Counted from the first letter of the stretch, positions 8,530-17,294 are shown. The stretch is 20,880 bases of DNA from Bacteroidota bacterium (GCA_024244665.1 JAAEOI010000371.1:1-20880); one strand, 5' to 3'. Notes: a model not told the origin generated them from the sequence alone. Translations and numbers: made by a program.

Positions 8530-10098
8530 TTATTCAGGTGTGAATCTGATGATATCCAGTCCCATTTTACCCGGTATCAGGGAGTTAATCTTCAGTGTGT
8601 GTGCTTCGTATTTGGTGAATTCAATGATGCCAGTTCCAAACCAGTCAAATGAATTGATGCTGTTGCCTCCGCTTGTAAGATTAAGGTTTCCACCCATTCG
8701 TTTGTCATCGATATAAACCCGGATGGTGGCATTATCCTTGCCATAGGCATCACACCTGATTTCGACCAGGTATCGGCCAGGCATAATCTTTGGCATGTCA
8801 TATTCAAAAGTGAAACTCCCGTCCAGTTCAATGTAATCATCGCTCCATGAATTGTCGTCGGCCGCTGCACTTTTCACGTAGACTAATTCTTCGGGCCCGT
8901 CCCATCTGAGCAATTCCAAAAGGTTATGATCCACGAATTCATATCTGCCAACATTCCTTGAGTATTCAATAATCAGTGGTTCCTCACGAAACTGAAAACT
9001 CCTCGTCGATCTGCCAGGTTGATACAATTCCAAAACTTCAGTGATAAAATGCACAGGTCCGTTTTTAGTATTCACATTGCTCTCCTGGAAATAAATACCG
9101 ATATAATTGATAAGCGTGGTGTCGTTTCCTGATATTTCAAATCTGAAACTATCAACCCCCGGATTAATCCTGATATCAAGTTTTGAAGTTATATAGACCG
9201 GATATACTGCATAGCTGTTGTAATTGCTTGATCCCTGAAAGGCATCCAGGAAGTAGCGGCCTTCAAGCAGGTGATAGGCAGCGAATTGGTATAGCCCTCC
9301 CTCAGGATCATCAAGTTCATAACCCGGAGTATGATAGCGCTCAAGCAGGTCATCGAATGATAGTATTCCTTCGCGCTCATATATGGAATCATGCTCCGCA
9401 AAAACCGTATAGCCATTTTTTATCAACTGACCACTGGAGGAGAGCCGGTAGATATCCATGGTATCTATTAAACCCGACATTTCAAAAGCGCTTGAAAGGA
9501 TGGTATAGCCTTCTGTGTTTTTCAACCATTGGTAACTGTTGTAGGAAATGGGTTCGAGCACCTCGTCGATTACCTGGATATACCCGTTGGTTGTTTCAAT
9601 ATCAATAACTGTCACCGGTGCCATGTTATTGACCGTGAAATGCGAAGAATCTCCCACTATTTCAATACCAATGGTCAGGTAGTCTCCCGTTGCAGTTGTG
9701 TCAGGCAGCGATCCGTAGGGGAACTCGCTGGAGAGCAGAGACTGATTAACCAGGTGGTAGCGGCTCAGGAGCCATAGAAAATCATAATCAGAGAGTAATT
9801 CCTCGAAACTGCCATATTTGTCGTTCTTCTGGACATAGCGTTCGAATGCTTCATCCGAAGGAAGGAAGAGTGTAAAACCATCTCCATGTGGATTGAAGGC
9901 ATTTAATGTGTGATAGAGCCCGGCATTTTGAATCACCTCCCAGAATTTTGAGTATTCCTCTTTATTGTGCTCAAGGAAGGTGGATATGGATAACACATTC
10001 TCGTCGAAAAAACCTGTTTCTTTCATCTCCTTCTTACAGGAAGTAAAGAGGAAGGTCCCCGTGAAAAGAATGATGAATACGGTCCTAGTTTGTTTCAT
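8530..10098 (-). CDS. FAS1 (fasciclin) domain lipoprotein with C-terminal ligand-binding-like module
   Basis: Predicted outer-membrane lipoprotein. The signal peptide ends in FLFTSCKK with Cys21. The first FAS1 domain lies at about 37-185 and has both family landmarks: GFTLFLPSDEAFERY (74-88) and the terminal NGYIQVIDEVLEP (171-183). A second FAS1 domain lies at about 190-358 (GYTVFAEHDSIY, then NGPVHFITEVLELY). Residues about 400-522 form a beta-sandwich-like module with PGRYLVEIR and a closing LDIIRFTPE. This module is similar by eye to the end of the GH29 fucosidase. The ATG lies 14 bp inside the end of SusD-1, so translation of the two is probably coupled. The gene falls between SusD-1 and the next FAS1 gene, the position where other PULs carry SusE/F-type surface glycan-binding proteins. 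A binding role is inferred; domain calls are direct. Confidence 0.87.
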   Translation of the reverse strand: MKQTRTVFIILFTGTFLFTSCKKEMKETGFFDENVLSISTFLEHNKEEYSKFWEVIQNAGLYHTLNAFNPHGDGFTLFLPSDEAFERYVQKNDKYGSFEELLSDYDFLWLLSRYHLVNQSLLSSEFPYGSLPDTTATGDYLTIGIEIVGDSSHFTVNNMAPVTVIDIETTNGYIQVIDEVLEPISYNSYQWLKNTEGYTILSSAFEMSGLIDTMDIYRLSSSGQLIKNGYTVFAEHDSIYEREGILSFDDLLERYHTPGYELDDPEGGLYQFAAYHLLEGRYFLDAFQGSSNYNSYAVYPVYITSKLDIRINPGVDSFRFEISGNDTTLINYIGIYFQESNVNTKNGPVHFITEVLELYQPGRSTRSFQFREEPLIIEYSRNVGRYEFVDHNLLELLRWDGPEELVYVKSAAADDNSWSDDYIELDGSFTFEYDMPKIMPGRYLVEIRCDAYGKDNATIRVYIDDKRMGGNLNLTSGGNSINSFDWFGTGIIEFTKYEAHTLKINSLIPGKMGLDIIRFTPE

Positions 10099-11557
10099 AG
10101 CCCGCGTAATAAGGATTTTGTGTTAGATTAAAGTTTCTCTCCAGTTCCTCATCCTCAATGGGGAGATACCAACCCCAGGGGTTGGTGAGTTTGGTAGCCA
10201 TGAGCAATTTTTGGGTGGAAGGAACTTTTTCAACAACAATCTCTATGAGCTTACTTTTTCTCTGGAAATCATTGCGCCGTCCCATCCTGAGTAAATCAAA
10301 CCATCTTTTCCCTTCGAAAGCCAGTTCCCGTGCCCTTTCTTCAAGGATCATGTCTTCGAAGGCTGAAGCTGAATATGATGTTGCCAGCGGATTCATGAGT
10401 CTTTTGGTTCTGAGATCATTGACAATGGCCAGAGCTTCGTCATATCTCGCAATCTGAGAAAGTGCTTCTGCCTTCATGAGCAGGAGATCTGCCATTCTGT
10501 ATACGATCCAATTTCCACTTTGATCAGCCTCTCCAGGCCGAAAAGTCTTCCCATCTCCTGCAGCCCCTGCATATTTCCAGATCTTAAGATCATTGATTCG
10601 TATGGAACCTTCACCCCGTATTATCTCTTTGGACAGTGAAGGATCAAGGAGCTCCAGTGCAGTTTGACTTGCCAGAAAATTTCTTTGAATATAGGTGAGA
10701 AGGAATGTGGAATTGTATTGATCAAGAGATTCATCAAATTGAAATTCAAAAATGCTTTCCAGTGAGTTGCCAGGGTAAAAGATTGTAAACCATTGTCCGC
10801 CTGGAACCGGCTCAAATCCGCTTTCTTCAATCGCTTCCACATAGCTGATACAGGCTTCGTATTCAAAATTCCAAAGAGAAATATTGGCCAGCAAAGCATT
10901 TATTGAAGCCATAGTTGCTCTTCCCTTATTCTCCCTGAGGCTTCCGTAATCTTCCCTTACACCGGATCTGGCCACAAGTAAATCTGCTTTGATTTGTGTC
11001 AGAATTGTTTCTGAGGTCGAAGTGGGTAAAAAGAAGTCTACATTGTCCGATTCCGAGGCCTCCAGTATGAATGGGACTTCCCGGTAGGCCCTTACAAGAT
11101 AGAAGTAGGCAAGGCTTCTGAGGAACAGGGCTTCAGACTCAAATCCCTTCATTTGGTACTGGGAGAAAGTCGGATCAAGGTCGTGGACAATGGGGGCATA
11201 TTTGAGCACGGAGTTACAATAATGGATGATTGTGTAGAACCTGGACCAATCACACATTCTGTTGTCAGGAAAGATATTAGCTTCCATGATATCCCGGTAA
11301 TCGCTACTGGTATTTAAATCAGAAACAATCAGATCTCCTCTTAATTCTCCCAGGAGGAAGAGTGTACCATCCAGCTTTGCAAATTGCTGATAGGCCCCCA
11401 TTAGTGAAGCTTCCACATCCTCCTTGGTTTGCCAGTATTCATCCCTCACAAGTCCGTCAGGCGGAACCAGTTCAAGCCAATCCTCACATGAGCTCATTAG
11501 CAAAGGGATCAGGAAAAACAGTACTATTTTCAGTTTAGTTTGAATATAATGTTTCAT
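10085..11557 (-). CDS. SusD/RagB-family outer-membrane glycan-binding lipoprotein (SusD-1)
   Basis: Surface lipoprotein partner of SusC-1. The start chosen is the ATG at 11557, giving 490 residues and a 12-bp gap from the SusC-1 stop. An upstream in-frame TTG at 11569 directly abuts that stop and adds only MTRL before the natural signal peptide. The signal peptide ends LLMSSC (Cys24), followed by EDWLELVPPDG, the usual SusD N-terminus with acidic residues after the lipidated Cys. Typical landmarks follow: LGELRGDL (about 69-76), YRMADLLLMKAEAL (about 353-366), EERARELAFEGKRWFDLLRM (about 406-425) and the closing LTQNPYYAGYE. Length is normal for the family. The end overlaps the following FAS1 gene by 14 bp. 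Family and start are well supported; the ligand is unknown but presumably the same fucosylated glycan as for the rest of the operon. Confidence 0.95.
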   Translation of the reverse strand: MKHYIQTKLKIVLFFLIPLLMSSCEDWLELVPPDGLVRDEYWQTKEDVEASLMGAYQQFAKLDGTLFLLGELRGDLIVSDLNTSSDYRDIMEANIFPDNRMCDWSRFYTIIHYCNSVLKYAPIVHDLDPTFSQYQMKGFESEALFLRSLAYFYLVRAYREVPFILEASESDNVDFFLPTSTSETILTQIKADLLVARSGVREDYGSLRENKGRATMASINALLANISLWNFEYEACISYVEAIEESGFEPVPGGQWFTIFYPGNSLESIFEFQFDESLDQYNSTFLLTYIQRNFLASQTALELLDPSLSKEIIRGEGSIRINDLKIWKYAGAAGDGKTFRPGEADQSGNWIVYRMADLLLMKAEALSQIARYDEALAIVNDLRTKRLMNPLATSYSASAFEDMILEERARELAFEGKRWFDLLRMGRRNDFQRKSKLIEIVVEKVPSTQKLLMATKLTNPWGWYLPIEDEELERNFNLTQNPYYAGYETN

Positions 11558-11569
11558 CAGTCTAGTCAA

Positions 11570-14500
11570 TTAAAATCCTACCGAAATGCTAAACACATAG
11601 GATTTCGGTATGGGTGTTCTTGCATTGTCAGTTCCAAACCAGAACGGATCATCACCCACCTGGGGGACTTCAGGATCCTGCCCTGTATAATATGTGAGGG
11701 TCCAGATTTTCCTCATTGTAAATGCGAAGTCCAGGGTATTGATCCTGAGTCTGGCACACAGCTCACGGGGAAGGGCATAAGAGAATGTCATGTTGTTCAA
11801 GCGAAGGAAATCCCCGTCTTCCACATAACGGTCCGATCCCAGGTTGTTGGCAGGATGGTCCATATATGCACGTGGAATCATTCCTTCTTCGTCCTGGCCC
11901 TGTATGCGCCATCTTTTGAGAACGGCCTTGCTCTGGTTATTCCTGTCAAGCATTCCCTCTGTATCCATGGCAACCTCGTTTACGATCTGAAACCCGGTTC
12001 TGTATTGAAACTGAATAGATGCCCGGAATTGTTTCCAGGTAAGTACACTGCCGAAGCCCCCTATGAAATCCGGATTGGAGTCACCAAGATATACCACATC
12101 CAGTAAATCAATGTTTCCATCATGATTAATATCTTCGTATTTTGCGTCTCCACCCACGAACTGATACTGTTTATTGAAAGTAAGTGGTACAGGTATTCCA
12201 TTTACGTCGTTGAGCACTTCTCCGTTGGCATCCAATGCAACAACATCCTCATCTGAAGACCATACCCCCTGATAGCGGAAACCGTAAAATGCACCAACCG
12301 GCTGTCCAATATCAGCTCGTCTGGGGTATTGTCCGTTCCCGATAGTGGTGGCTACCTCATTATTGAAATTCTCGGGGAACTCAAGAAAGACATTATAATT
12401 ATTGGCAATATTGAAATTCACATTCCACATCCAATCACCCTTTCTGATGGCCACAACCCGGGTAAAGAATTCCCATCCCTTGTTTTCAAGCTTCCCTCCG
12501 TTATACCATTTCAGAAGGGGATATCCCGAAGATTTTGGGATCTTATAATTCTTCCAGAGAATGTCTTCCGTGATTTTTTTGTAAACTTCAGCGGTTAAGG
12601 TTACCCGGTCCTTCAGGAAACCCAGATCCACTCCCAGGTTCCATGAACTGACCGTTTGCCATTTAAGATTGTCCAATTGAACCTGCCATTGTATAATAAT
12701 AGGATTCTCAATGTACTGGTTTGGATTGCTTGTATTAAAGATTGCATGCCTGTCATATGGCCTTTCGGGTTGTTTCCCGGTCTGCCCCCAGCTGGCCCTT
12801 AATTTACCATCGGAAACGAATGTCATATCGGAGAAGAGCTCCTCCTCAGAGAATCTCCAGCCCAGGCTGACACTTGGGAAAAGCCCCCAGCGCTGGTTGG
12901 ATCCAAATTTCGAGCTTCCATCCATTCGGGCATTTAATGCCAGGATATAACGGTCCTTGAGCTTATAGTTAAAGCTACTCAGGAATCCCATTCCCCTGGA
13001 TTCGCTTGATCCGGATCTGAGCAAACTGATGGGGGCATTTGCGGCAGGATCACGGATATCACCTCCAGGGCCCTTACTGGTTTCAAGAGTTGCCCACTCT
13101 GCAGTCTGCATTTCAGTTTCCATCATGAGGATGCCTGAGAGAGAGTGCGCCTGATTTTTCAGGCGGGGAACAAATGATAACTGGGACCTGGCCAGGATCT
13201 TTGTCACAGTCTGGTTAACCTCCTTTGAGTTATTGTTAAGGGTATTTAGCCAGTCCGTGCCAATGGCATCAATGGGCAGGTATTGCTTGGACTTGGCATT
13301 CAGGTATTGAAAGGAGATGGTTTGCTTGAACCTCATCCATGGAAGAATGTTGTAATCCAGCACAAAACTATTTTGTACGGTGTTGTCATTTCTGTCATTG
13401 ATACTCAGGTTGGCCACTGCAGCCGGATTAAAATACGTATTCCCATCCCCCTGATAACTGTATATGGGAGTGAAATATTCTCCGGTCAGATGACCATTCA
13501 CATCATGTTCATATATGGCCATATTAGGGGCCTTGATATAGGCCATCTGGCGTACATTCACATTCCTTTCACTTGGTTCAATGAACCCATCCCCATTGAG
13601 ATCAATTCTGAACTTATAATTGTCCTCCTTGATACTGTTGGTATAGTTGAAATTGACAGAGAATCGTATTTTGCTGGATATATTATAATCAAGATTTACC
13701 CGTGTAGATAATCTGCTAAGGGCTGTGTTCACCGTGGTGCCATCATTACTCTGGTAGTTTACCGAGGCAAAATACCTGGTTTTATCACCTCCACCCGATA
13801 CCTTGAAATACTGGTCATTGATGAATCCTCTTTGTGAAATAGCTTCCACCCAATCGGTGTTCTTGTTGTAATTATGGAAATCGGTATAATCCCTGTCATA
13901 GGCTATCTCATCTGGAATATCAAAAAGCCCCTTCTGATTCAGCAACTGCTCAAGCTGCATCATGATGTATTCATCTCCATTCAACATAGGTATGGGAGGA
14001 GGTTGGATATTCAGCGTATACTTCCCCTGGTATTCGAATCTTGTTTTCCCCCTTGCTCCACGACGAGTCTTTATCAACAGAACACCATCGGCTCCTTTGG
14101 ATCCCCATATGGCAGCAGAAGCCGCGTCCTTCAGTACGTCAATGGATTTGATATCCTGCGGTGAAATATTGACAAGGTCTCCAATATCTTCCTGGTCGGC
14201 TGATCCAAAATCAAAACTGTCATCAATTTTAATATCCTGGGGAATATCATCCACCACAATAAGTGGTGTCGATCCTCCCAGTGATCCCAGGCCCCTGATC
14301 ACAATTTGCGAACCACCTCCGGGATTACCAGAGGTCATAATGTCCAGACCGGATATTCTACCCTGTAGCGCTTCCTCTGCAGAAACCACCCCCATATGTT
14401 TTGTTTCGTCCATATTTATACTCACCTGCGAACCTGTGATATCTCTCTTGGCCACTCCGGTCATGGAGTTAAAATCAGATTCGGCGGTAATTACAACTTC

Positions 14501-14824
14501 TTCCATCTGGATAGCAGAAGGGGAGAGCTTTATATTGAATACTTCACCACCCTCCAGATTGAACTCATAGCTGGCGTAGCCTATATAGCTTATGATAATT
14601 GTTCCATCGGGATTTTCCATCCGAAGGTTGAAGTTCCCGTTGGGGTCGGTAATGGTACCGGTGATGATTCTCCTGTCCTTGTCGTATTCTGTTACGGTGG
14701 CTCCGATGATCCGGCTTCCATCCTCACTGTCAGTCACCGTTCCCCGGATTACACTTTGTCCGGAAGCCATAGCTGAGAACAGTGCCATGCAGCCAATAAG
14801 GAAAATTATAATGTGCGATTTCAT
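11570..14824 (-). CDS. SusC/RagA-family TonB-dependent outer-membrane transporter (SusC-1)
   Basis: TonB-dependent outer-membrane importer for glycan fragments. The signal peptide ends near SAMASGQ (about residue 23). A carboxypeptidase-regulatory-like domain covers about 25-105 (VIRGTVTDSEDGSRIIGATV, then IIISYIGYASYE). It is followed by the TonB-box-like MEEVVITA (107-114). The plug covers about 120-255 and contains the SusC signature SIDVLKDAASAAIWGSKGAD (227-246) and IVIRGLGSL. The barrel fills the rest, with a C-terminal EF-hand-like loop (DINHDGNIDLLDVVYLGD) common in SusC proteins and a final aromatic-ended strand (VFSISVGF). At 1084 residues it is full length. It starts 7 bp after the four-FAS1 gene and is followed by SusD-1. 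This is the canonical member of the two SusC proteins in the operon. Confidence 0.96.
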   Translation of the reverse strand: MKSHIIIFLIGCMALFSAMASGQSVIRGTVTDSEDGSRIIGATVTEYDKDRRIITGTITDPNGNFNLRMENPDGTIIISYIGYASYEFNLEGGEVFNIKLSPSAIQMEEVVITAESDFNSMTGVAKRDITGSQVSINMDETKHMGVVSAEEALQGRISGLDIMTSGNPGGGSQIVIRGLGSLGGSTPLIVVDDIPQDIKIDDSFDFGSADQEDIGDLVNISPQDIKSIDVLKDAASAAIWGSKGADGVLLIKTRRGARGKTRFEYQGKYTLNIQPPPIPMLNGDEYIMMQLEQLLNQKGLFDIPDEIAYDRDYTDFHNYNKNTDWVEAISQRGFINDQYFKVSGGGDKTRYFASVNYQSNDGTTVNTALSRLSTRVNLDYNISSKIRFSVNFNYTNSIKEDNYKFRIDLNGDGFIEPSERNVNVRQMAYIKAPNMAIYEHDVNGHLTGEYFTPIYSYQGDGNTYFNPAAVANLSINDRNDNTVQNSFVLDYNILPWMRFKQTISFQYLNAKSKQYLPIDAIGTDWLNTLNNNSKEVNQTVTKILARSQLSFVPRLKNQAHSLSGILMMETEMQTAEWATLETSKGPGGDIRDPAANAPISLLRSGSSESRGMGFLSSFNYKLKDRYILALNARMDGSSKFGSNQRWGLFPSVSLGWRFSEEELFSDMTFVSDGKLRASWGQTGKQPERPYDRHAIFNTSNPNQYIENPIIIQWQVQLDNLKWQTVSSWNLGVDLGFLKDRVTLTAEVYKKITEDILWKNYKIPKSSGYPLLKWYNGGKLENKGWEFFTRVVAIRKGDWMWNVNFNIANNYNVFLEFPENFNNEVATTIGNGQYPRRADIGQPVGAFYGFRYQGVWSSDEDVVALDANGEVLNDVNGIPVPLTFNKQYQFVGGDAKYEDINHDGNIDLLDVVYLGDSNPDFIGGFGSVLTWKQFRASIQFQYRTGFQIVNEVAMDTEGMLDRNNQSKAVLKRWRIQGQDEEGMIPRAYMDHPANNLGSDRYVEDGDFLRLNNMTFSYALPRELCARLRINTLDFAFTMRKIWTLTYYTGQDPEVPQVGDDPFWFGTDNARTPIPKSYVFSISVGF

Positions 14825-14831
14825 CCTATCT

Positions 14832-17117
14832 CTATTGTTTGATCAAGAGGCTGTCAATTTCTTGGATAACCCCTGTAATAACAAAATCATAGCGGGAGTT
14901 GGAATCCTCATCCATGTCAGTGGCGATCATTACATTGGTAACTCCATTCTGTTCATTGATTTCGGTATGCAAATTCCCATCCGTGTCAAGGATTCTGATT
15001 ACATCTCTACCCGTTTCTATGTGCAGGCTTGAATACTTCTTTGTGAACTGGGTTGATGATTCATCCACCCTGAGGGTTTCATAATAACCATCCGGACTGC
15101 TCCCGTCTGTCCATATTTTGGTCCCCCTCACAAAATGATACTTCACAATATCTTGCAATTCTGATTGGGAGAGTGAATCTGTATTCAGATAGGCCAGGGC
15201 CTCTTCAGTAGGAATAAAGACGGTATAGGTTTCACCTTCAGTTAAAAATGGGAAAGTCCAGAATATCTCATCATACAAGCCTGCTTCCCTGATCAGTTCA
15301 AAGAAATGAGGATAAGATTGGATCCTTGAATACATATCAGAGATGGGGGTGATGAACCACCCGGTTACATCGTATGTTCTTCCATTGTCAGTATCTTCCT
15401 CCAATGGAACAGGATGAATGTCAACTGCTGAATCACCATTATAACCCCACTTGTTTCCCATGCCTCCTGAGACTGTATTATCCACATTGTTAACCACAAT
15501 GAAATTTCCGGCAAGGTTTTCAATAAACTCCTTATTTGCAATACCTCTGGGAACAGAGATTCCGACCTGGTTGAGTATCATCTTTGTCAACTGGTTCCGG
15601 TTTATGGGGGAGAATGATTCGCTTGATTGATCATATGCATTGAATCTGAAGCGATTTGAGCTCTGGTCAATCCAGTCGATGAACAGAGAGGAATCCAATT
15701 CAAACGAATCGTCCGACTGTGCATAGAATACGTATTCCTTTCCCTCTTCCTTCAACGCCGGAAGTGTTTTTGCATATTCCATGGCATAAAGAAGGGTTGA
15801 ATATCCGGGACGAAGATAAACCGGTCCGGTAATGCTCGAGAAGGCACGGGGAATGATGGCCTGGCTTAATCCAAGAAAACTACAACTACTTCCATAATAA
15901 CTATGTATAATATTGGCCTCATCAAGGGTGATTTTGTCCATGGCTCCATTCCTGAATCCCTGCTCAATATTTGTCCGGTAAACAGGGTTTTCTGTCATAT
16001 GAGCATTCAGGATAATGCGTTTCACCTCCAGAGGAACAGCTCCGAAATTAGGCCAGTGTGGGTAACCGCTATTTATGGTTACTACTTCATCCAATAATCT
16101 TTGAAATGCTGTATTTGTGGGAGCCAGAAGCCCATTCTGATACCTCACGGTGTATTTTGAAATGGAAGTATTCGGGCCTGTAAGTTCGTCCTGGAGGTTG
16201 AATAGCAGACTCGGATAATCCAGGGTATATAGTGTGTCGAATAATCCTCCTGCCTTGGCTTCAGGCTGTTGATTCGTGGCCTCCATATCCATGGAAAATT
16301 CGCTAAACAAATTGAAAACTTCCCTGAATGAGCTATAACTGAAGCCTGAATACTCCTGGTCGAGGATTTGCTCCGCATTATACAATGGATCTGTCACCAG
16401 ATCCACCTCATAAATAAAGCCATTCTCTGCAAAAATTTCAGGGCTTACAACCTTTGCATTTCCATAATACATATTACCGCTTTCAAAGCTCCGGTCATAA
16501 TAGAAATCATAATCATCCAGGCGAAGATCATTGACACCAAAATAGTCATCAAAAAACAGGGGCCCGTATTTTCTTGATATGGTGTATACTTTCTTAAAAT
16601 CATCGGATTCAGTGGAATCAACGATCTGTCCAAGGTAATTGATGAAATACTTCTTGTTCTGATCTTTCTGGATTGTCTGTCTTTTATATCCCCTGGGCTT
16701 ATCATTTGACGGATCGTCTTTGTCGATCCATCCATAGATGTCCAGGGATTTTATTTGCTTCAGGCTCCAGCCGTTTTGCAAAATGTGCCTTTCTACCAGG
16801 TTTTCCAGTTCCTGCTTGGGAATGTTTTCCGGTGAGCCTCCATATTCCTGATGCTGGCTGAACCATTGCTCAAAGGCAAGGTTTGTTGGACCAAATACTG
16901 TATAACTCCCGGTTACATCCAGTATGGTATCGTAGCCTGTAAGTTCAAGGCATTCCTGGAAAACTGAAAGATCGGGCCTTGTGGTGATCTGGGTATAGAT
17001 CTTTCCCGCGAGCCATTCCGGCCGCTGATATTTCTCCAGTTCGTAAATATCCCTGCATCCCCAGAGCAGTGTGCATCCAATAAGAAAGACAATAGATAAT
17101 CTCTTATTGATAGTCAT
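14832..17117 (-). CDS. Multi-FAS1 (fasciclin) domain lipoprotein, first gene of the operon
   Basis: Predicted outer-membrane lipoprotein. The signal peptide ends LLWGC, with Cys21 followed by RDIYELEKYQRPEW. Four FAS1-like units can be traced: about 37-240 (GSYTVFGPTNLAFEQW), about 255-425 (NGLLAPTNTAFQRLLDEV), about 435-590 (EYVFYAQSDDSFEL, degenerate), and about 595-757 (YTVFIPTEEALAYL, then a closing segment with DFVITGVIQEID). FAS1 domains in other organisms mediate adhesion or ligand binding, and no catalytic residues are expected. It is the promoter-proximal gene and lies 7 bp before SusC-1, so it should be produced together with the transport complex. The ATG is preceded by a roughly 40-nt leader downstream of a good -7 element. 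A role as surface glycan receptor or matrix adhesin is inference from localisation and context. Units 2 and 3 are less certain than 1 and 4. Confidence 0.85.
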   Translation of the reverse strand: MTINKRLSIVFLIGCTLLWGCRDIYELEKYQRPEWLAGKIYTQITTRPDLSVFQECLELTGYDTILDVTGSYTVFGPTNLAFEQWFSQHQEYGGSPENIPKQELENLVERHILQNGWSLKQIKSLDIYGWIDKDDPSNDKPRGYKRQTIQKDQNKKYFINYLGQIVDSTESDDFKKVYTISRKYGPLFFDDYFGVNDLRLDDYDFYYDRSFESGNMYYGNAKVVSPEIFAENGFIYEVDLVTDPLYNAEQILDQEYSGFSYSSFREVFNLFSEFSMDMEATNQQPEAKAGGLFDTLYTLDYPSLLFNLQDELTGPNTSISKYTVRYQNGLLAPTNTAFQRLLDEVVTINSGYPHWPNFGAVPLEVKRIILNAHMTENPVYRTNIEQGFRNGAMDKITLDEANIIHSYYGSSCSFLGLSQAIIPRAFSSITGPVYLRPGYSTLLYAMEYAKTLPALKEEGKEYVFYAQSDDSFELDSSLFIDWIDQSSNRFRFNAYDQSSESFSPINRNQLTKMILNQVGISVPRGIANKEFIENLAGNFIVVNNVDNTVSGGMGNKWGYNGDSAVDIHPVPLEEDTDNGRTYDVTGWFITPISDMYSRIQSYPHFFELIREAGLYDEIFWTFPFLTEGETYTVFIPTEEALAYLNTDSLSQSELQDIVKYHFVRGTKIWTDGSSPDGYYETLRVDESSTQFTKKYSSLHIETGRDVIRILDTDGNLHTEINEQNGVTNVMIATDMDEDSNSRYDFVITGVIQEIDSLLIKQ

Positions 17118-17166
17118 AGTTTAATTAGTTGTTCTACCTTCAAATGGCAGGCAGGTGATTTCAGCT

Positions 17167-17174
17167 CAAATATA
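17167..17174 (-). promoter_or_regulatory. Bacteroidota -7 promoter element for the SusC/D-FAS1 operon
   Basis: On the minus strand this reads TATATTTG, an exact match to the Bacteroidota TAnnTTTG -7 consensus. It would place the transcription start near 17160, about 40 nt before the ATG at 17117. No TTTG-type -33 box is found at the usual 19-21 bp distance. Instead the first copy of the 11-bp motif (17196-17206) begins 21 bp upstream, as expected for activator-dependent promoters. Inferred from consensus only. Confidence 0.6.
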
Positions 17175-17195
17175 AGATTAGATATTCCCCGAGGT

Positions 17196-17276
17196 GTTGC
17201 TCGTATCAATCATTTTCTTGTTTATTTCCTCTGTATCAAAATCTCTTGCTCATATTGCACATTGAGTTGCTCGTAT
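17196..17276. promoter_or_regulatory. Four-copy 11-bp motif array, two pairs each with 21-bp spacing
   Basis: Copies lie at 17196-17206 (GTTGCTCGTAT), 17217-17227 (CTTGTTTATTT, 8 of 11 match), 17245-17255 (CTTGCTCATAT) and 17266-17276 (GTTGCTCGTAT, identical to the first). Start-to-start distances are 21, 28 and 21 bp, all in the same orientation. Direct repeats two helical turns apart are typical half-sites for AraC-type DNA-binding domains, which also occur at the C-terminus of hybrid two-component regulators that control many Bacteroidota glycan operons. The array lies between two outward -7 elements. The motif copies are seen directly; regulator type is inferred. Confidence 0.6.
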
Positions 17277-17277
17277 A

Positions 17278-17291
17278 ATTCAGATCTGAAT
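17278..17291. repeat. 14-bp perfect palindrome in the divergent promoter region
   Basis: ATTCAGATCTGAAT is a perfect inverted repeat with no spacer. It falls between the last 11-bp motif copy and the -7 element of the plus-strand gene, so it is positioned like an operator for that promoter. It may bind a dimeric regulator or arise by chance in AT-rich DNA. Confidence 0.4.
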
Positions 17292-17294
17292 ATA

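Noticed and set aside
11558..11569. TTG start for SusD-1 abutting the SusC-1 stop
   Set aside because: An ATG four codons later at 11557 begins a standard lipoprotein signal peptide; the TTG adds no recognisable feature.
12061..12150. EF-hand-like DxNxDGxID loop in SusC-1 as a dockerin domain
   Set aside because: This loop is a common feature of the SusC C-terminal barrel region and occurs once, whereas dockerins have paired repeats.
11540..14570. Long plus-strand open frames opposite SusC-1 (up to about 200 codons)
   Set aside because: They lie antisense to a well-supported SusC gene, show low-complexity composition and no recognisable domain, and are expected by chance.
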